64,000 nucleotides of DNA, taken from assembly GCF_023635005.1 (NCBI RefSeq), contig NZ_JAMLJM010000002.1:62001-126000 (forward strand), written 5' to 3'. Below the pieces are notes generated by a model that ran no database searches, was not told where the DNA came from, and saw only the letters and a program-made list of their open reading frames with translations. The position numbers and the translations under genes were made by a program. This DNA comes from Flavobacterium luminosum (GTDB lineage Bacteria > Bacteroidota > Bacteroidia > Flavobacteriales > Flavobacteriaceae). Numbering within the stretch: position 1 is the stretch's first letter; each line of letters opens with the position of its first letter. Below, one piece after another: positions 34,518 to 44,054 of the stretch.

Positions 34518-36317
34518 ATGGAATCTATTAGAAACATTGCAATTATTGCTCACGTTGACCACGGTAAGACTACGTTGGTTGATAAAATCATGTACCACTG
34601 TCAGTTATTTCGAGAAAATGAAAACACGGGTGATTTAATTTTAGATAACAACGACTTGGAACGTGAACGCGGTATTACAATTACTTCTAAAAATGTTTCT
34701 GTTACTTATAAAGGTACTAAAATTAATATTATTGATACACCGGGACACGCCGATTTTGGTGGAGAAGTAGAGCGTGTATTAAACATGGCTGATGGTGTTT
34801 GTCTATTGGTGGATGCTTTTGAAGGTCCAATGCCTCAAACACGTTTCGTATTGCAAAAAGCAATCGATTTAGGATTAAAACCATGTGTGGTAATCAATAA
34901 AGTAGATAAAGAAAACTGTACTCCAGAAGAAGTGCATGAAAAAGTTTTCGATTTGATGTTTGAATTAGGGGCTACAGAAGAGCAGTTAGACTTCCCAACA
35001 GTTTATGGTTCAGCTAAAAACAACTGGATGTCTGATGATTGGAAAAAACAAACGGAAAACATTGAACCTTTATTAGATATGGTTTTGAATAATGTTCCGT
35101 CTCCAAAAGTTTCAGAAGGAACTCCTCAAATGCTAATTACTTCATTAGACTTCTCTTCATTTACAGGTCGTATTGCGATTGGTCGTTTACAAAGAGGTGT
35201 TTTAAGAGAAGGAATGAATGTTTCTTTGGTAAAACGTGATGGTACGATCACTAAATCTAAAATTAAAGAATTGCATACTTTTGAAGGTCTTGGACGTAAA
35301 AAAGTTGCAGAAGTAGTAGCGGGTGATATTTGTGCGATTGTTGGTTTAGAAGGTTTTGAAATTGGTGATACCGTAGCTGATTTCGAAAATCCGGAAGCTT
35401 TAGCAACCATTGCAATTGATGAGCCTACGATGAGTATGTTATTTACTATTAACGATTCTCCTTTCTTTGGTAAAGAAGGAAAATTTGTAACTTCAAGACA
35501 CATTAAAGACCGTTTAAATAAAGAATTAGAGAAAAACTTAGCATTAAGAGTTCAGGAAACGGATTCGGCAGATAAGTTTATGGTTTTTGGTCGTGGAGTT
35601 TTACACTTATCGGTTTTAATCGAAACTATGAGACGTGAAGGATACGAATTACAAATTGGTCAACCACAGGTTATTATCAAAGAAATTGATGGTGTTAAAT
35701 GTGAACCAGTAGAGGAATTAACAATAGATTTGCCTGAAAATGTTTCTGGTCGTGCGGTAGAGTTTGTTACTGTTCGTAAAGGTGAAATGTTAAGCATGGA
35801 GCCTAAAGGAGATCGTATGATTATAAAATTCATCATTCCTTCAAGAGGTATTATCGGTCTGAGAAATCAATTATTAACAGCTACAGCTGGAGAAGCTATT
35901 ATGGCACACCGTTTCTTAGAATATCAACCATTTAAAGGAGAAATTCCTGGACGTTTGAGTGGTTCATTAATTTCTATGGAAAATGGTAAAGCGATTCCTT
36001 ATTCAATCGATAAATTACAAGATAGAGGTAAGTTCTTCGTTGATCCAAATGAAGATATTTATGAAGGTCAAGTAATTGGTGAAAATTCACGTGGAGATGA
36101 TATGGTCGTGAATGTTACTAAAACTAAAAAATTGACTAACGTTCGTTCTTCTGGTGCTGATGATAAAGCGAGAATTGTTCCTGCTATCAAATTCTCTTTA
36201 GAAGAAGCATTAGAATATATTCAAAAAGACGAATACGTTGAAGTTACACCGAAATCATTACGTTTACGTAAGATTTATTTAAATGAAAATGACAGAAAAC
36301 GTAATAAAATAGCGTAA
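34518..36317 (+). CDS. typA: Ribosome-associated GTPase BipA/TypA
   Basis: 599 aa translational GTPase involved in 50S assembly and stress or cold adaptation. The G1 loop [10 protein letters not shown] at residues 11-20, G2/G3 ([16 protein letters not shown]) and G4 NKVDK are intact. EF-G-like domains II, III and V follow, then the BipA-specific C-terminal domain with [15 protein letters not shown]. It is a single gene with its own promoter element and terminator. Confidence 0.96.
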   Translation: MESIRNIAIIAHVDHGKTTLVDKIMYHCQLFRENENTGDLILDNNDLERERGITITSKNVSVTYKGTKINIIDTPGHADFGGEVERVLNMADGVCLLVDAFEGPMPQTRFVLQKAIDLGLKPCVVINKVDKENCTPEEVHEKVFDLMFELGATEEQLDFPTVYGSAKNNWMSDDWKKQTENIEPLLDMVLNNVPSPKVSEGTPQMLITSLDFSSFTGRIAIGRLQRGVLREGMNVSLVKRDGTITKSKIKELHTFEGLGRKKVAEVVAGDICAIVGLEGFEIGDTVADFENPEALATIAIDEPTMSMLFTINDSPFFGKEGKFVTSRHIKDRLNKELEKNLALRVQETDSADKFMVFGRGVLHLSVLIETMRREGYELQIGQPQVIIKEIDGVKCEPVEELTIDLPENVSGRAVEFVTVRKGEMLSMEPKGDRMIIKFIIPSRGIIGLRNQLLTATAGEAIMAHRFLEYQPFKGEIPGRLSGSLISMENGKAIPYSIDKLQDRGKFFVDPNEDIYEGQVIGENSRGDDMVVNVTKTKKLTNVRSSGADDKARIVPAIKFSLEEALEYIQKDEYVEVTPKSLRLRKIYLNENDRKRNKIA

Positions 36318-36322
36318 TAATG

Positions 36323-36350
36323 AAATCCAGCGAAAGCTGGATTTTTTTTT
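36323..36350 (+). terminator. Rho-independent terminator of typA
   Basis: A perfect 9-bp stem AAATCCAGC (36323-36331) with GAAA tetraloop is followed by a T-run. Confidence 0.92.
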
Positions 36351-36387
36351 AATACAAAGTTCGTTTAGAATAATGTATAAAAAACAA

Positions 36388-36420
36388 AATCCTTATCAGA
36401 CTAACTTGATAAGGATTTTT
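36388..36420 (-). terminator. Terminator of lysA (symmetrical)
   Basis: A perfect 12-bp stem AAATCCTTATCA (36388-36399) pairs with 36407-36418; the A/T runs on both sides allow both directions. It lies just after the lysA stop on the minus strand. Confidence 0.88.
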
Positions 36421-36441
36421 TGTATTTATATTTTTTAAAGT

Positions 36442-37647
36442 TTATGAACCGATCTCAATTTGATTGTGTAAGAGATCTTCAAAAGTTTCACGTTTACGGA
36501 TTAAATGTGCTTTTCCGTCTTTCCATAAAACCTCTGCAGGTTTGTAACGTGAATTATAGTTTGAAGACATGCTAAAACAATAGGCACCGGCATTTCTGAA
36601 ACATAAAATATCGCCTTCTTTGATTTCTGTGATGCGACGATTTGTGGCAAATGTATCTGTTTCGCAAATATAACCTACTACCGAATAAAAACGCTCTTTT
36701 CCTTTTGGGTGTGAAATATTTTCAATATAATGTTCAGAGCCATAGAACATTGGGCGAATCAAATGATTAAAACCTGTGTCAATTCCAGCAAAAACGGTAG
36801 AAGTAGTTTGTTTTACTACGTTTACTTTTGCTAAAAAATAACCGGCTTCACTTACCAAAAATTTACCAGGTTCGAAGGCTAACGTCAATTCACGGCCGTA
36901 TTCTTTTTCGAAAGCTAAAAAACGTTTGGTCAGTTTTTTTCCTAATTCTTCAACATCGGTTTCAATATCTCCTTTTTTGTAAGGAACTTTAAAACCACTT
37001 CCAAAATCTATAAAATCTAATTCTTTGAAATGTTTCGCTGTATCAAATAAAATTTCTGCAGCATATAGAAAAACTTCAATATCCAGAATATCAGAACCAG
37101 TATGCATGTGAATACCGTTAATATGCATTCCGGTATTTTCTACAATTCTTAAAATGTGTGGTAATTGATGGATTGATATACCGAATTTGCTATCAATATG
37201 ACCAACAGAAATGTTAGAATTTCCTCCTGCCATTACGTGTGGATTTATACGAATACAAACCGGAGTTTGAGGATGTTTAGCCCCAAATTGCTCTAAAATT
37301 GATAAATTATCGATATTTACCTGCACTCCTAATGCCGCCACTTCCTCAATTTCGTCTAAAGAAACTCCATTAGGCGTATAAATTATATTTTCAGGTGCGA
37401 AACCGGCGTGTAATCCTAATAGAACTTCCTGAATGGAAACCGTGTCCAATCCAGAACCCATTTCTTTGAAAAGCTTTAAAATGGAAACATTAGACAAGGC
37501 TTTCACAGCATAATTAATGCGAAGTCTTTCCACCTTGGCAAATGCATTCGTTAATCGTTGGTACTGATGAGCAATTTTTTCGGCATCATATACATAAACA
37601 GGTGAGCCAAATTCTTGTGCGATTTGTAATAACTGATTCGATTCCAT
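36442..37647 (-). CDS. lysA: Diaminopimelate decarboxylase
   Basis: PLP enzyme that makes lysine from meso-diaminopimelate. The protein is 401 aa and of fold-type III. The Schiff-base lysine is Lys49 in INYAVKALSN. HMHTGSDI and the glycine-rich DFGSGFKVPY phosphate-binding loop follow, and the EPGKFLVSEAG and CETDTFA segments line the active site. A consensus promoter at 37664-37694 gives a leader of about 10 bases. It is monocistronic. Confidence 0.95.
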   Translation of the reverse strand: MESNQLLQIAQEFGSPVYVYDAEKIAHQYQRLTNAFAKVERLRINYAVKALSNVSILKLFKEMGSGLDTVSIQEVLLGLHAGFAPENIIYTPNGVSLDEIEEVAALGVQVNIDNLSILEQFGAKHPQTPVCIRINPHVMAGGNSNISVGHIDSKFGISIHQLPHILRIVENTGMHINGIHMHTGSDILDIEVFLYAAEILFDTAKHFKELDFIDFGSGFKVPYKKGDIETDVEELGKKLTKRFLAFEKEYGRELTLAFEPGKFLVSEAGYFLAKVNVVKQTTSTVFAGIDTGFNHLIRPMFYGSEHYIENISHPKGKERFYSVVGYICETDTFATNRRITEIKEGDILCFRNAGAYCFSMSSNYNSRYKPAEVLWKDGKAHLIRKRETFEDLLHNQIEIGS

Positions 37648-37663
37648 TTTTTAAATTTTTATG

Positions 37664-37694
37664 CAAAACTAAAGTTATGAATTTTCAGATCCAA
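37664..37694 (-). promoter_or_regulatory. lysA promoter (TTG-N20-TAGTTTTG)
   Basis: Minus-strand TTG (plus CAA at 37692-37694) and TAGTTTTG (37664-37671) are spaced by 20 bases. The element is immediately upstream of the lysA ATG. Confidence 0.7.
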
Positions 37695-38003
37695 AAAAAT
37701 AAACAAAACTATATAAAATAAAACATATTGTTATTTTTATAACAAAATATTCTATTAAACTACTGTTTGTAAACTTTTTTTATTCTTATTAACACAGATT
37801 GAATTTTGAGGTTAAGAATTTTTTTAATCAATCTTTTGTAATATTTCGAATGGTTTTTAAATTCGATTGTTATAAAACAGTCCTGTTCTTCTCTCTTAAG
37901 TTGTATTCAAGAGCAACAGATGAAATAAAAGTTCAGACAAGTATTATTTTCTTCAGGAATTTATTATTTTTGTGGCACTTTACATAAGTCAAAATCAATA
38001 TTT
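37695..38003. other. Noncoding region between lysA and sucC
   Basis: About 310 very AT-rich bases separate divergent genes. It holds an AT-rich inverted repeat TTGTTAT (37728-37734), four T, ATAACAA (37739-37745). It also holds a -7 match TATTTTTG at 37965-37972 that would start sucC RNA near 37979. A 62-codon TTG-initiated frame (37799-37987) was judged not a gene. Nothing else was recognised. Confidence 0.5.
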
Positions 38004-39197
38004 ATGAATTTACACGAGTATCAAGGAAAACAAATATTAGCAAGCTACGGTGTACGTGTACAGCGTGGTTATGTGGCTCACAACGCTGAGGAGGCAGTTG
38101 CAAAAGCAAAACAACTTACCGAAGAAACGGGAACAGGTTGGCATGTGATTAAGGCTCAAATTCACGCCGGTGGTCGTGGAAAAGGAGGAGGAGTTAAATT
38201 AGCTAAAAATCTAGACCAAGTAAAAGAAATCGCAGGACAAATTATTGGTATGGATCTAATTACCCCTCAAACACCTCCAACAGGAAAAAGAGTTCATAAG
38301 GTATTGGTAGCAGAAGATGTATACTATCCTGGAGAAAGTGAAACAAAAGAATTTTACATGTCGGTTTTATTAAACCGTGGTAAAGGTCGTAATATGATTA
38401 TGTATTCTACCGAAGGTGGAATGGATATTGAAGAAGTTGCAGAAAAAACACCTCATTTAATTTTTACAGAAGAAATTGATCCTTCAGTAGGTTTACAAGG
38501 TTTTCAAGCAAGAAGAATTGCTTTTAACTTAGGTTTATCTGGTGAAGCATTCAAAGAAATGGTAAAATTTGTTGGTGCTTTATATAATGCATACATTGGT
38601 TCAGATTCATCAATGTTTGAAATTAATCCAGTTTTAAAAACTTCGGACAATAAAATTATGGCAGTAGATGCTAAAGTTTCTTTAGACGATAATGCTTTGT
38701 TCCGTCACGTTGATTTAGCTGAGATGCGCGATGTTACTGAAGAGCGTCCAATTGAAGTTGAAGCGAAAGAAGCAGGATTAAATTATGTTGACTTAGACGG
38801 TACTGTAGGTTGTATGGTAAATGGTGCTGGTCTAGCGATGGCAACAATGGACTTAATTAAATATGCGGGTTATGAGCCAGCTAACTTCCTTGATGTTGGA
38901 GGAACAGCTGATGCTAAACGTGTAGAAACTGCTTTCCGTATTATCTTAAAAGATCCAAACGTAAAAGCTATTTTAATCAATATTTTTGGTGGTATTGTTC
39001 GTTGTGACCGTGTGGCTCAAGGAGTAGTTGATGCTTACAAGAATATGGGTGATGCAATTAAAGTGCCAATCATTGTTCGTTTACAAGGTACTAACGCTGA
39101 AATTGCTAAAGAATTAATCGACAATTCAGGAATGCCAATTTTATCAGCAGTTCAATTCCAAGAAGCTGCAGATCAGGTAAAAGTAGCTTTGTCTTAA
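38004..39197 (+). CDS. sucC: Succinyl-CoA synthetase beta subunit
   Basis: ADP/GDP-forming subunit of the TCA-cycle enzyme making succinate from succinyl-CoA. The protein is 397 aa. It has an N-terminal ATP-grasp fold with MNLHEYQGKQIL, the nucleotide-binding HAGGRGKGGGVKLA region and EINPV, then a C-terminal CoA-ligase domain with NIFGGIVRCDRVA. The alpha subunit sucD is not next to it: a terminator and a minus-strand gene follow at once. A -7 element at 37965-37972 lies 31 bases upstream. Confidence 0.97.
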   Translation: MNLHEYQGKQILASYGVRVQRGYVAHNAEEAVAKAKQLTEETGTGWHVIKAQIHAGGRGKGGGVKLAKNLDQVKEIAGQIIGMDLITPQTPPTGKRVHKVLVAEDVYYPGESETKEFYMSVLLNRGKGRNMIMYSTEGGMDIEEVAEKTPHLIFTEEIDPSVGLQGFQARRIAFNLGLSGEAFKEMVKFVGALYNAYIGSDSSMFEINPVLKTSDNKIMAVDAKVSLDDNALFRHVDLAEMRDVTEERPIEVEAKEAGLNYVDLDGTVGCMVNGAGLAMATMDLIKYAGYEPANFLDVGGTADAKRVETAFRIILKDPNVKAILINIFGGIVRCDRVAQGVVDAYKNMGDAIKVPIIVRLQGTNAEIAKELIDNSGMPILSAVQFQEAADQVKVALS

Positions 39198-39220
39198 TTA
39201 GATAATTCAATTTTATATAG

Positions 39221-39251
39221 AAAACTCCCGAGACATTCTCGGGAGTTTTTG
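39221..39251 (+). terminator. Rho-independent terminator of sucC
   Basis: Stem AAAACTCCCGAG with its complement around an ACATT loop is followed by T residues. Confidence 0.92.
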
Positions 39252-39279
39252 TTTATATGTCTTGTCCTGAAAAAAAAAA

Positions 39280-39311
39280 TAAAAATCCGAGCATTGCTCG
39301 GATTTTTTTAT
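39280..39311 (-). terminator. Terminator of the DUF2892 gene
   Basis: Stem AAATCCGAGC with complement around an ATT loop, A and T runs on both sides. The stop codon of the minus-strand DUF2892 gene falls within its flanking T-run. Confidence 0.88.
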
Positions 39312-39523
39312 GGTTTGTTAGGAGTAGTCGGACAAGTACTGAATCCAAATACTTTGTAGAGAGGGCAAAAACCAATGAATGAGGTAATTACAAAAACGCC
39401 GGCTAACACAGTTAAAATCCATCCCAAAGTTCCTGTAATACTCCCATTATAGGTTAAATAGCCCATAATTATTGCAAGAAGTATTCTGATCATACGATCT
39501 GCTGCACTCATGTTTTTAGTCAT
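39308..39523 (-). CDS. DUF2892 small membrane protein
   Basis: 71 aa with two predicted membrane helices (about 10-28 and 33-51). It starts with the DUF2892 pattern M-S-A-A-D-R-M-I-R and ends with the characteristic CPLYKVFGFSTC, two cysteines near the second helix. The same domain is fused to rhodanese in YgaP-type sulfur-transfer proteins, so a role in thiol or sulfur handling is possible, not shown. It is a stand-alone gene. Confidence 0.8.
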   Translation of the reverse strand: MTKNMSAADRMIRILLAIIMGYLTYNGSITGTLGWILTVLAGVFVITSFIGFCPLYKVFGFSTCPTTPNKP

Positions 39524-39587
39524 AATGGTTTGTTTTTTAGGTTGATATCTTCAAATTTACTAAAAAACTATAACAAAAGAAATGCAG

Positions 39588-39980
39588 CTATTTCTTTTTT
39601 CCGTTTTTAAATTTTGTGTTTTCCATCACAGCCGTTTTTGTTGAAATAGGCTTATTGCTGTGAGTTGTTTTTTTAAAAATTTTTGTTGGTTTTGATTTTT
39701 CTGGGGTTGTTTTAGCAACAGGAGTATTCGCAGCAATAACCTCTTTCGGGTTTTTAGGATTTTCTTTGGTCCCTCGAAGATGAATTACCAATCCATTTAA
39801 GAAGTTTCTTAACACCTGATCTCCACATTCCATATATTTAGGATGGTCTTCTTGACGAAAGAAATTACCCAATTCTCCTTTTGACATTCTAAAATCAACT
39901 AACTCTAAGATTTCTACGATCTGATCATCTCTCAGTTGTAAAGCAACTCTTAATTTTTTAAATATTTCGTTGTTGTTCAT
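39588..39980 (-). CDS. DUF1456 family protein
   Basis: 130 aa. The N-terminal about 75 residues match the DUF1456/YehS type (NNEIFKKLRVAL, RDDQIVEILELV, KGELGNFFRQEDHPKY, VLRNFLNGLV). The C-terminal half is a Lys/Thr/Pro-rich, probably disordered tail with several KPTKIFKK-like basic patches that may bind nucleic acid. Function unknown. The TTG extension to 40001 was dropped in favour of the ATG at 39980. Confidence 0.78.
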   Translation of the reverse strand: MNNNEIFKKLRVALQLRDDQIVEILELVDFRMSKGELGNFFRQEDHPKYMECGDQVLRNFLNGLVIHLRGTKENPKNPKEVIAANTPVAKTTPEKSKPTKIFKKTTHSNKPISTKTAVMENTKFKNGKKK

Positions 39981-40128
39981 CGCATTTTTTTTGAGCCCCA
40001 AAGGTAATTGTTTTTCAATTCTTTCGGTTATAATTTCTAAAGATACTTTTTTGTGAATTATTATCGATTTGAAGCACTAAGTCTTTTTAGTTTCACTATC
40101 TAAAAACAAATAGTATTATTGAGAGTCT

Positions 40129-40159
40129 TTGCAATTATTCTTTGAAAAGGTTAGCTTTG
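40129..40159 (+). promoter_or_regulatory. Promoter (TTG-N20-TAGCTTTG) for the TerB-like gene
   Basis: TTG at 40129-40131 and TAGCTTTG at 40152-40159 with 20-base spacing. The longest frame begins inside this promoter, so the real start is the ATG at 40177. Confidence 0.7.
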
Positions 40160-40176
40160 CTGCAAATATCCAAATT

Positions 40177-40578
40177 ATGAATTCCCAGGAAGAAAAAATA
40201 GGTTTGTTATCTGAAATGATTGCTTTTGCAGTTATCGATGGAGTATTACACGATAGGGAATACGATTTTTTACTGATGGTTTCAGAGGAATTGGGAATCG
40301 ATAAAGATACTTTTTTACAATTGTTTAGTAAAAGAAATGAGTTTAAAGTGGTTAAAGATGAATTTCACAGAATTCTTCATTTTTACCGATTGGCTTTATT
40401 GATGCATTGCGATGGTATTTTACACGAAAGGGAAAGAATCTTTATCAATGAAATTGGCATCAATATGGGGTTAAATCCTCAAGCGACAAAGCGTATTTTA
40501 AAGCTTATGGAAGATTCACCCAATCAAATGGTTGAAGCAGAAACATTAATTACAGCTTTCCAAGAACAGCACAACTAA
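40177..40578 (+). CDS. TerB-like helical protein
   Basis: 133 aa, all-helical. It has two similar segments, AVIDGVLHDREYDFL and MHCDGILHERERIFI, each with the D-G-x5-E arrangement that forms the acidic metal site in TerB-like domains. No signal or membrane segment is seen. TerB domains occur in stress and membrane-associated systems, but here the gene is alone, with no ter genes around. It is convergent with the cytochrome c gene, 24 bases apart. Confidence 0.65.
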   Translation: MNSQEEKIGLLSEMIAFAVIDGVLHDREYDFLLMVSEELGIDKDTFLQLFSKRNEFKVVKDEFHRILHFYRLALLMHCDGILHERERIFINEIGINMGLNPQATKRILKLMEDSPNQMVEAETLITAFQEQHN

Positions 40579-40602
40579 CATTTCTACTTCCCCTTTGATA
40601 TA

Positions 40603-41577
40603 TTATGTAGAAGGTGTAAAACGAGTTACAGCATTATTTTTAGGTTCCAAAGATTTAAGATATTTAAATATGGCCGCTAAATCTTCTTCGGTCATACCCG
40701 CATACATATTCCATGGCATCATAGTTTGGAATTCTCCCGGTTTTACTTTAGGAGCTACATAATTTGGATTAGCATAATCTTTGAATCTTTTTATGAATTG
40801 TTTTTCAGTCCATTGTCCAATACCGGTAGGGTGTGGGGTAATGTTAGCTGATCTTAGCGTGGCGCCTCCAGGTAATTGAAATTCAAATCCACCAGCGAAA
40901 GGTTCTCCAACAAATTTTCCTTTTTCTTGTCTTGTGTGGCAATCGTAACAAGCGGCAGCAGTTGTTAAGTATTTACCATAAGCAACAGATTTTTTATCTG
41001 AAGGGATTGAAGAAAATTCAGCTTTTTGTGGGATCGTGTTAATGATAAAATTCATCGGGAAATCCGCAACAGAAGGTTCTGTTTTATGTTCAATCGGTTT
41101 TAGCGTTCTGATGTAAGCAATCACGGCAAATATATCTTTTTGATCCAATTGGCCATAGCTTATGTGTGGCATTACGGGAAATAAAGCTCTTCCGTCTTTG
41201 TTCACTCCAGAGGTAATAGCTCTGAAGATTTCTCCATCACTCCAAGATTTTAGGTTGGCAGGTGTAATATTACTTGCAACGAATTTCCCCGGGAAACCTA
41301 GTTTCTGATCAAAAATTTCTCCACCCATTCCCAATGTTCCTTCTTTTGGTGGTCCTGCAAAAGATCCCCAATCTCTGGAAGAATGACAGTCCATACACAC
41401 CATTACATTATTAGCCAAGTATTTTCCTCTGGCAATATTTTCTTTAGTCATCGCTACTTTTAGGTTAGGAACTTCTCCAACAGAAGGTAGCATCGTTTTG
41501 GCATAAGTAAGTGCTCCTAAAATAAGCACACAAGCAAGGATAAAAATGTACCCTAAAAATTTCATTATTCTTTTCAT
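40603..41577 (-). CDS. Dihaem c-type cytochrome
   Basis: 324 aa. An N-terminal membrane anchor or signal (about 5-26) is followed by two cytochrome c domains: haem 1 at C61-M-D-C64-H65 and haem 2 at C210-Y-D-C213-H214. Candidate axial methionines are in FPVMPHISY and MMPWNMYAGM. The layout recalls the dihaem subunits of alcohol or gluconate dehydrogenases and of related periplasmic electron carriers, but no dehydrogenase gene is adjacent. The start was placed at the ATG at 41577; the upstream TTG gives a polar extension ahead of the membrane helix. Maturation would use CcsBA at 10714. Confidence 0.85.
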   Translation of the reverse strand: MKRIMKFLGYIFILACVLILGALTYAKTMLPSVGEVPNLKVAMTKENIARGKYLANNVMVCMDCHSSRDWGSFAGPPKEGTLGMGGEIFDQKLGFPGKFVASNITPANLKSWSDGEIFRAITSGVNKDGRALFPVMPHISYGQLDQKDIFAVIAYIRTLKPIEHKTEPSVADFPMNFIINTIPQKAEFSSIPSDKKSVAYGKYLTTAAACYDCHTRQEKGKFVGEPFAGGFEFQLPGGATLRSANITPHPTGIGQWTEKQFIKRFKDYANPNYVAPKVKPGEFQTMMPWNMYAGMTEEDLAAIFKYLKSLEPKNNAVTRFTPST

Positions 41578-41915
41578 CTCATAAATTTTGGGTAAAAGTA
41601 TTTTTAATACGTTTTTATTCAAAATTTAGGCTTATTTTTTCGATAAAATATAAAAATAACGGGTTGAAATACCATTTTTTTAATAAATATGTTTTTTTGT
41701 TTGTAGAAGATATGATGTAATATGTTTTCGTAAAATACAGTTGATATCCGTTAGATTGAAGTTTTAATGGTTTAAATTCGAGTGTTTTAACGATGAAATA
41801 GAATAAAAAAGTATAACGAGTCGTTTTTGATTGTTTCAAAAAAGTTTTCTAAAAAAAACGATTGGATCACTCAAATATGAATCATTAAAAATGATACCCA
41901 AAAGTTTATGTAGGA
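41578..41915. other. Noncoding AT-rich region between cytochrome c and uvrB
   Basis: About 340 bases. A minus-strand octamer TACTTTTA at 41594-41601 is a near match to the -7 consensus and could drive the cytochrome gene. A 74-codon minus-strand frame (41615-41839) has no family features. No hairpin terminator for uvrB was recognised. Confidence 0.4.
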
Positions 41916-43904
41916 TTATATTTTTTCTTGAAGAGCTTTGATTTCATCTCTTAATTTAGCGGCTTGCATAAAATCAAGATCTTTGGCAGCTTTTTCCATA
42001 GTTTTTCGGAGTTCACGGATTTTCTTTTCGATTTCGGGTTTGCTTAAGTATTGACTTTCCGGTTCTGCAGCTTTTAAAATTTGATTTTCATAGTATTTAG
42101 TGGAAACAGAATTTCCGCTCAAAGCATTATTTAAACTCTTATTTAGGGCTTTCGGCTGTAGTCCATGTAGAGTATTATACTGGATTTGCTTTTCACGACG
42201 ATAGTTGGTTTCGTCTATGGTACGTTGCATACTGTCGGTAATCTTATCGGCATACATGATGGCTTTACCATTTACGTTTCGGGCTGCACGACCTACAGTT
42301 TGTGTTAACGAACGATGACTACGTAAAAAACCTTCTTTATCAGCATCTAAAATAGCGACTAAAGAAACTTCAGGTAAATCTAAACCTTCTCTTAATAGGT
42401 TGACACCAATCAGTACATCGAATAATCCTTTACGTAAATCCTGCATGATTTCTACACGTTCTAAAGTGTCTACATCACTATGAATATAACGACATCTGAT
42501 AGAAACTTTAGTGAGATATTTGGTTAGTTCTTCTGCCATACGTTTGGTTAAAGTAGTGACCAAAACTCTTTCGTCTACTTCACACCGTTGTTGGATTTCT
42601 TCAATCAGATCGTCTATTTGATTCGCGCTAGGACGAATTTCAATGATAGGATCCAATAAGCCAGTAGGACGAATGACTTGTTCTACATAAACCCCTTCTG
42701 ATTTCTGTAATTCATAATCTGCAGGAGTTGCCGAAACATAAACTACTTGATTTTGTAGTGCTTCAAATTCCTCAAATTTAAGAGGTCTATTATCCATAGC
42801 GGCTGGTAAACGAAAACCATATTCAACTAAATTCTCTTTTCGGCTTCTATCGCCACCGTACATGGCATGCACTTGAGAAATAGTCACGTGACTTTCATCG
42901 ACAATCATGAGGTAATCATCTGGGAAATAATCCAATAAACAGAAAGGTCTGGTTCCAGCTTCGCGACCGTCAAGATATCTAGAATAATTTTCGATTCCCG
43001 AACAATATCCTAACTCTCGAATCATTTCCAAATCAAAATTTGTTCGTTCTTCTAAACGTTTTGCCTCCAAATGTTTTCCAATTTCTTTGAAATAATCGAC
43101 TTGTTTTACTAAATCTTGTTGAATGTTCCAAATAGCATTTTGTAATACATCCGGAGAGGTAACAAACATATTTGCAGGATAAATATTTAATTTATCATAA
43201 CGTTCAATTACTTTAGACGTTTTAGTATCGAAGGCTTCAATTTCTTCAATATCATCCCCGAAAAAATGAATGCGAAACGGATCATCTGCATAACTAGGAA
43301 ATACTTCTACGGTATCCCCTTTAATACGAAAAGTTCCAGGGGTGAAATCACCTTCGGTACGAGCATATAAACTTTGTACTAATCGATGTAAAAATTTCGT
43401 ACGGGATATCGTTTGATCTCTTTCAATCGAAATTACGTTTTTTTGAAATTCAACGGGGTTGCCAATTCCATACAAACAAGATACCGATGCTACTACCAAA
43501 ACGTCTCTTCTTCCTGAAAGGAGTGCTGAAGTGGTACTTAATCGAAGTTTTTCTAATTCATCGTTGATAGACAAGTCTTTTTCAATGTAGGTTCCAGTTA
43601 CAGGAATATAGGCTTCGGGTTGGTAATAATCGTAATAAGAAACGAAGTACTGTACCGAATTGTTTGGAAAAAACTGCTTGAACTCAGAGTACAACTGGGC
43701 AGCTAAAGTTTTATTGTGTGCTAAAACTAATGTAGGTCTTTGGATTTCCTGCACAACATTTGCCATTGTGAAGGTTTTTCCCGAACCGGTTACCCCGAGA
43801 AGTGTTTGGTATTTTTCTCCATTAATAATGCCTTTGGCTAATTTTTCAATAGCTTGTGGCTGATCGCCCATTGGTTTGTAATCGGATACGACTTGGAATT
43901 TCAT
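41916..43904 (-). CDS. uvrB: Excinuclease ABC subunit B
   Basis: Damage-verification helicase of nucleotide excision repair. The protein is 662 aa. Walker A is GVTGSGKTFTMANV near residue 35, the beta-hairpin region is YYDYYQPEAYIP near 93, and the DEAD-type box is DESHVTI. Helicase motifs V-VI (REGLDLPEV, QTVGRAARN) are present. The UVR domain at the C-terminus (about 622-657) contacts UvrC. The ATG at 43904 is used: an in-frame TTG at 43925 lies inside the -7 element TATCTTTG (43923-43930). Confidence 0.97.
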   Translation of the reverse strand: MKFQVVSDYKPMGDQPQAIEKLAKGIINGEKYQTLLGVTGSGKTFTMANVVQEIQRPTLVLAHNKTLAAQLYSEFKQFFPNNSVQYFVSYYDYYQPEAYIPVTGTYIEKDLSINDELEKLRLSTTSALLSGRRDVLVVASVSCLYGIGNPVEFQKNVISIERDQTISRTKFLHRLVQSLYARTEGDFTPGTFRIKGDTVEVFPSYADDPFRIHFFGDDIEEIEAFDTKTSKVIERYDKLNIYPANMFVTSPDVLQNAIWNIQQDLVKQVDYFKEIGKHLEAKRLEERTNFDLEMIRELGYCSGIENYSRYLDGREAGTRPFCLLDYFPDDYLMIVDESHVTISQVHAMYGGDRSRKENLVEYGFRLPAAMDNRPLKFEEFEALQNQVVYVSATPADYELQKSEGVYVEQVIRPTGLLDPIIEIRPSANQIDDLIEEIQQRCEVDERVLVTTLTKRMAEELTKYLTKVSIRCRYIHSDVDTLERVEIMQDLRKGLFDVLIGVNLLREGLDLPEVSLVAILDADKEGFLRSHRSLTQTVGRAARNVNGKAIMYADKITDSMQRTIDETNYRREKQIQYNTLHGLQPKALNKSLNNALSGNSVSTKYYENQILKAAEPESQYLSKPEIEKKIRELRKTMEKAAKDLDFMQAAKLRDEIKALQEKI

Positions 43905-43982
43905 GGTATAAAAACTTGATTGCAAAGATACTAATTTTACCCAAGAAATACTTGCTTTTATGAGGTCTGACAGATAAGAGAA

Positions 43983-44030
43983 ACCGCAAACTGATAGGCT
44001 TTCAAAGTGTTTAACCTGTCAATTTGCGGT
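43983..44030. repeat. 16-16-16 inverted repeat upstream of uvrB
   Basis: Arms ACCGCAAACTGATAGG (43983-43998) and CCTGTCAATTTGCGGT (44015-44030) are complementary except for two positions, one of which is a G-U pair in RNA of either strand, around a 16-base loop. It sits after the DUF3570 stop and before the uvrB promoter. No T-run follows, so it is not a typical terminator. Confidence 0.55.
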
Positions 44031-44054
44031 AGCTGTATTTGGGAAAAATAAATT

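Noticed and set aside
37799-37987. A 62-codon frame upstream of sucC
   Set aside because: TTG start, AT-driven composition, and it runs through the sucC -7 element.
41615-41839. A 74-codon minus-strand frame between cytochrome c and uvrB
   Set aside because: AT-rich, no recognisable features, and it overlaps the probable promoter of the cytochrome gene.
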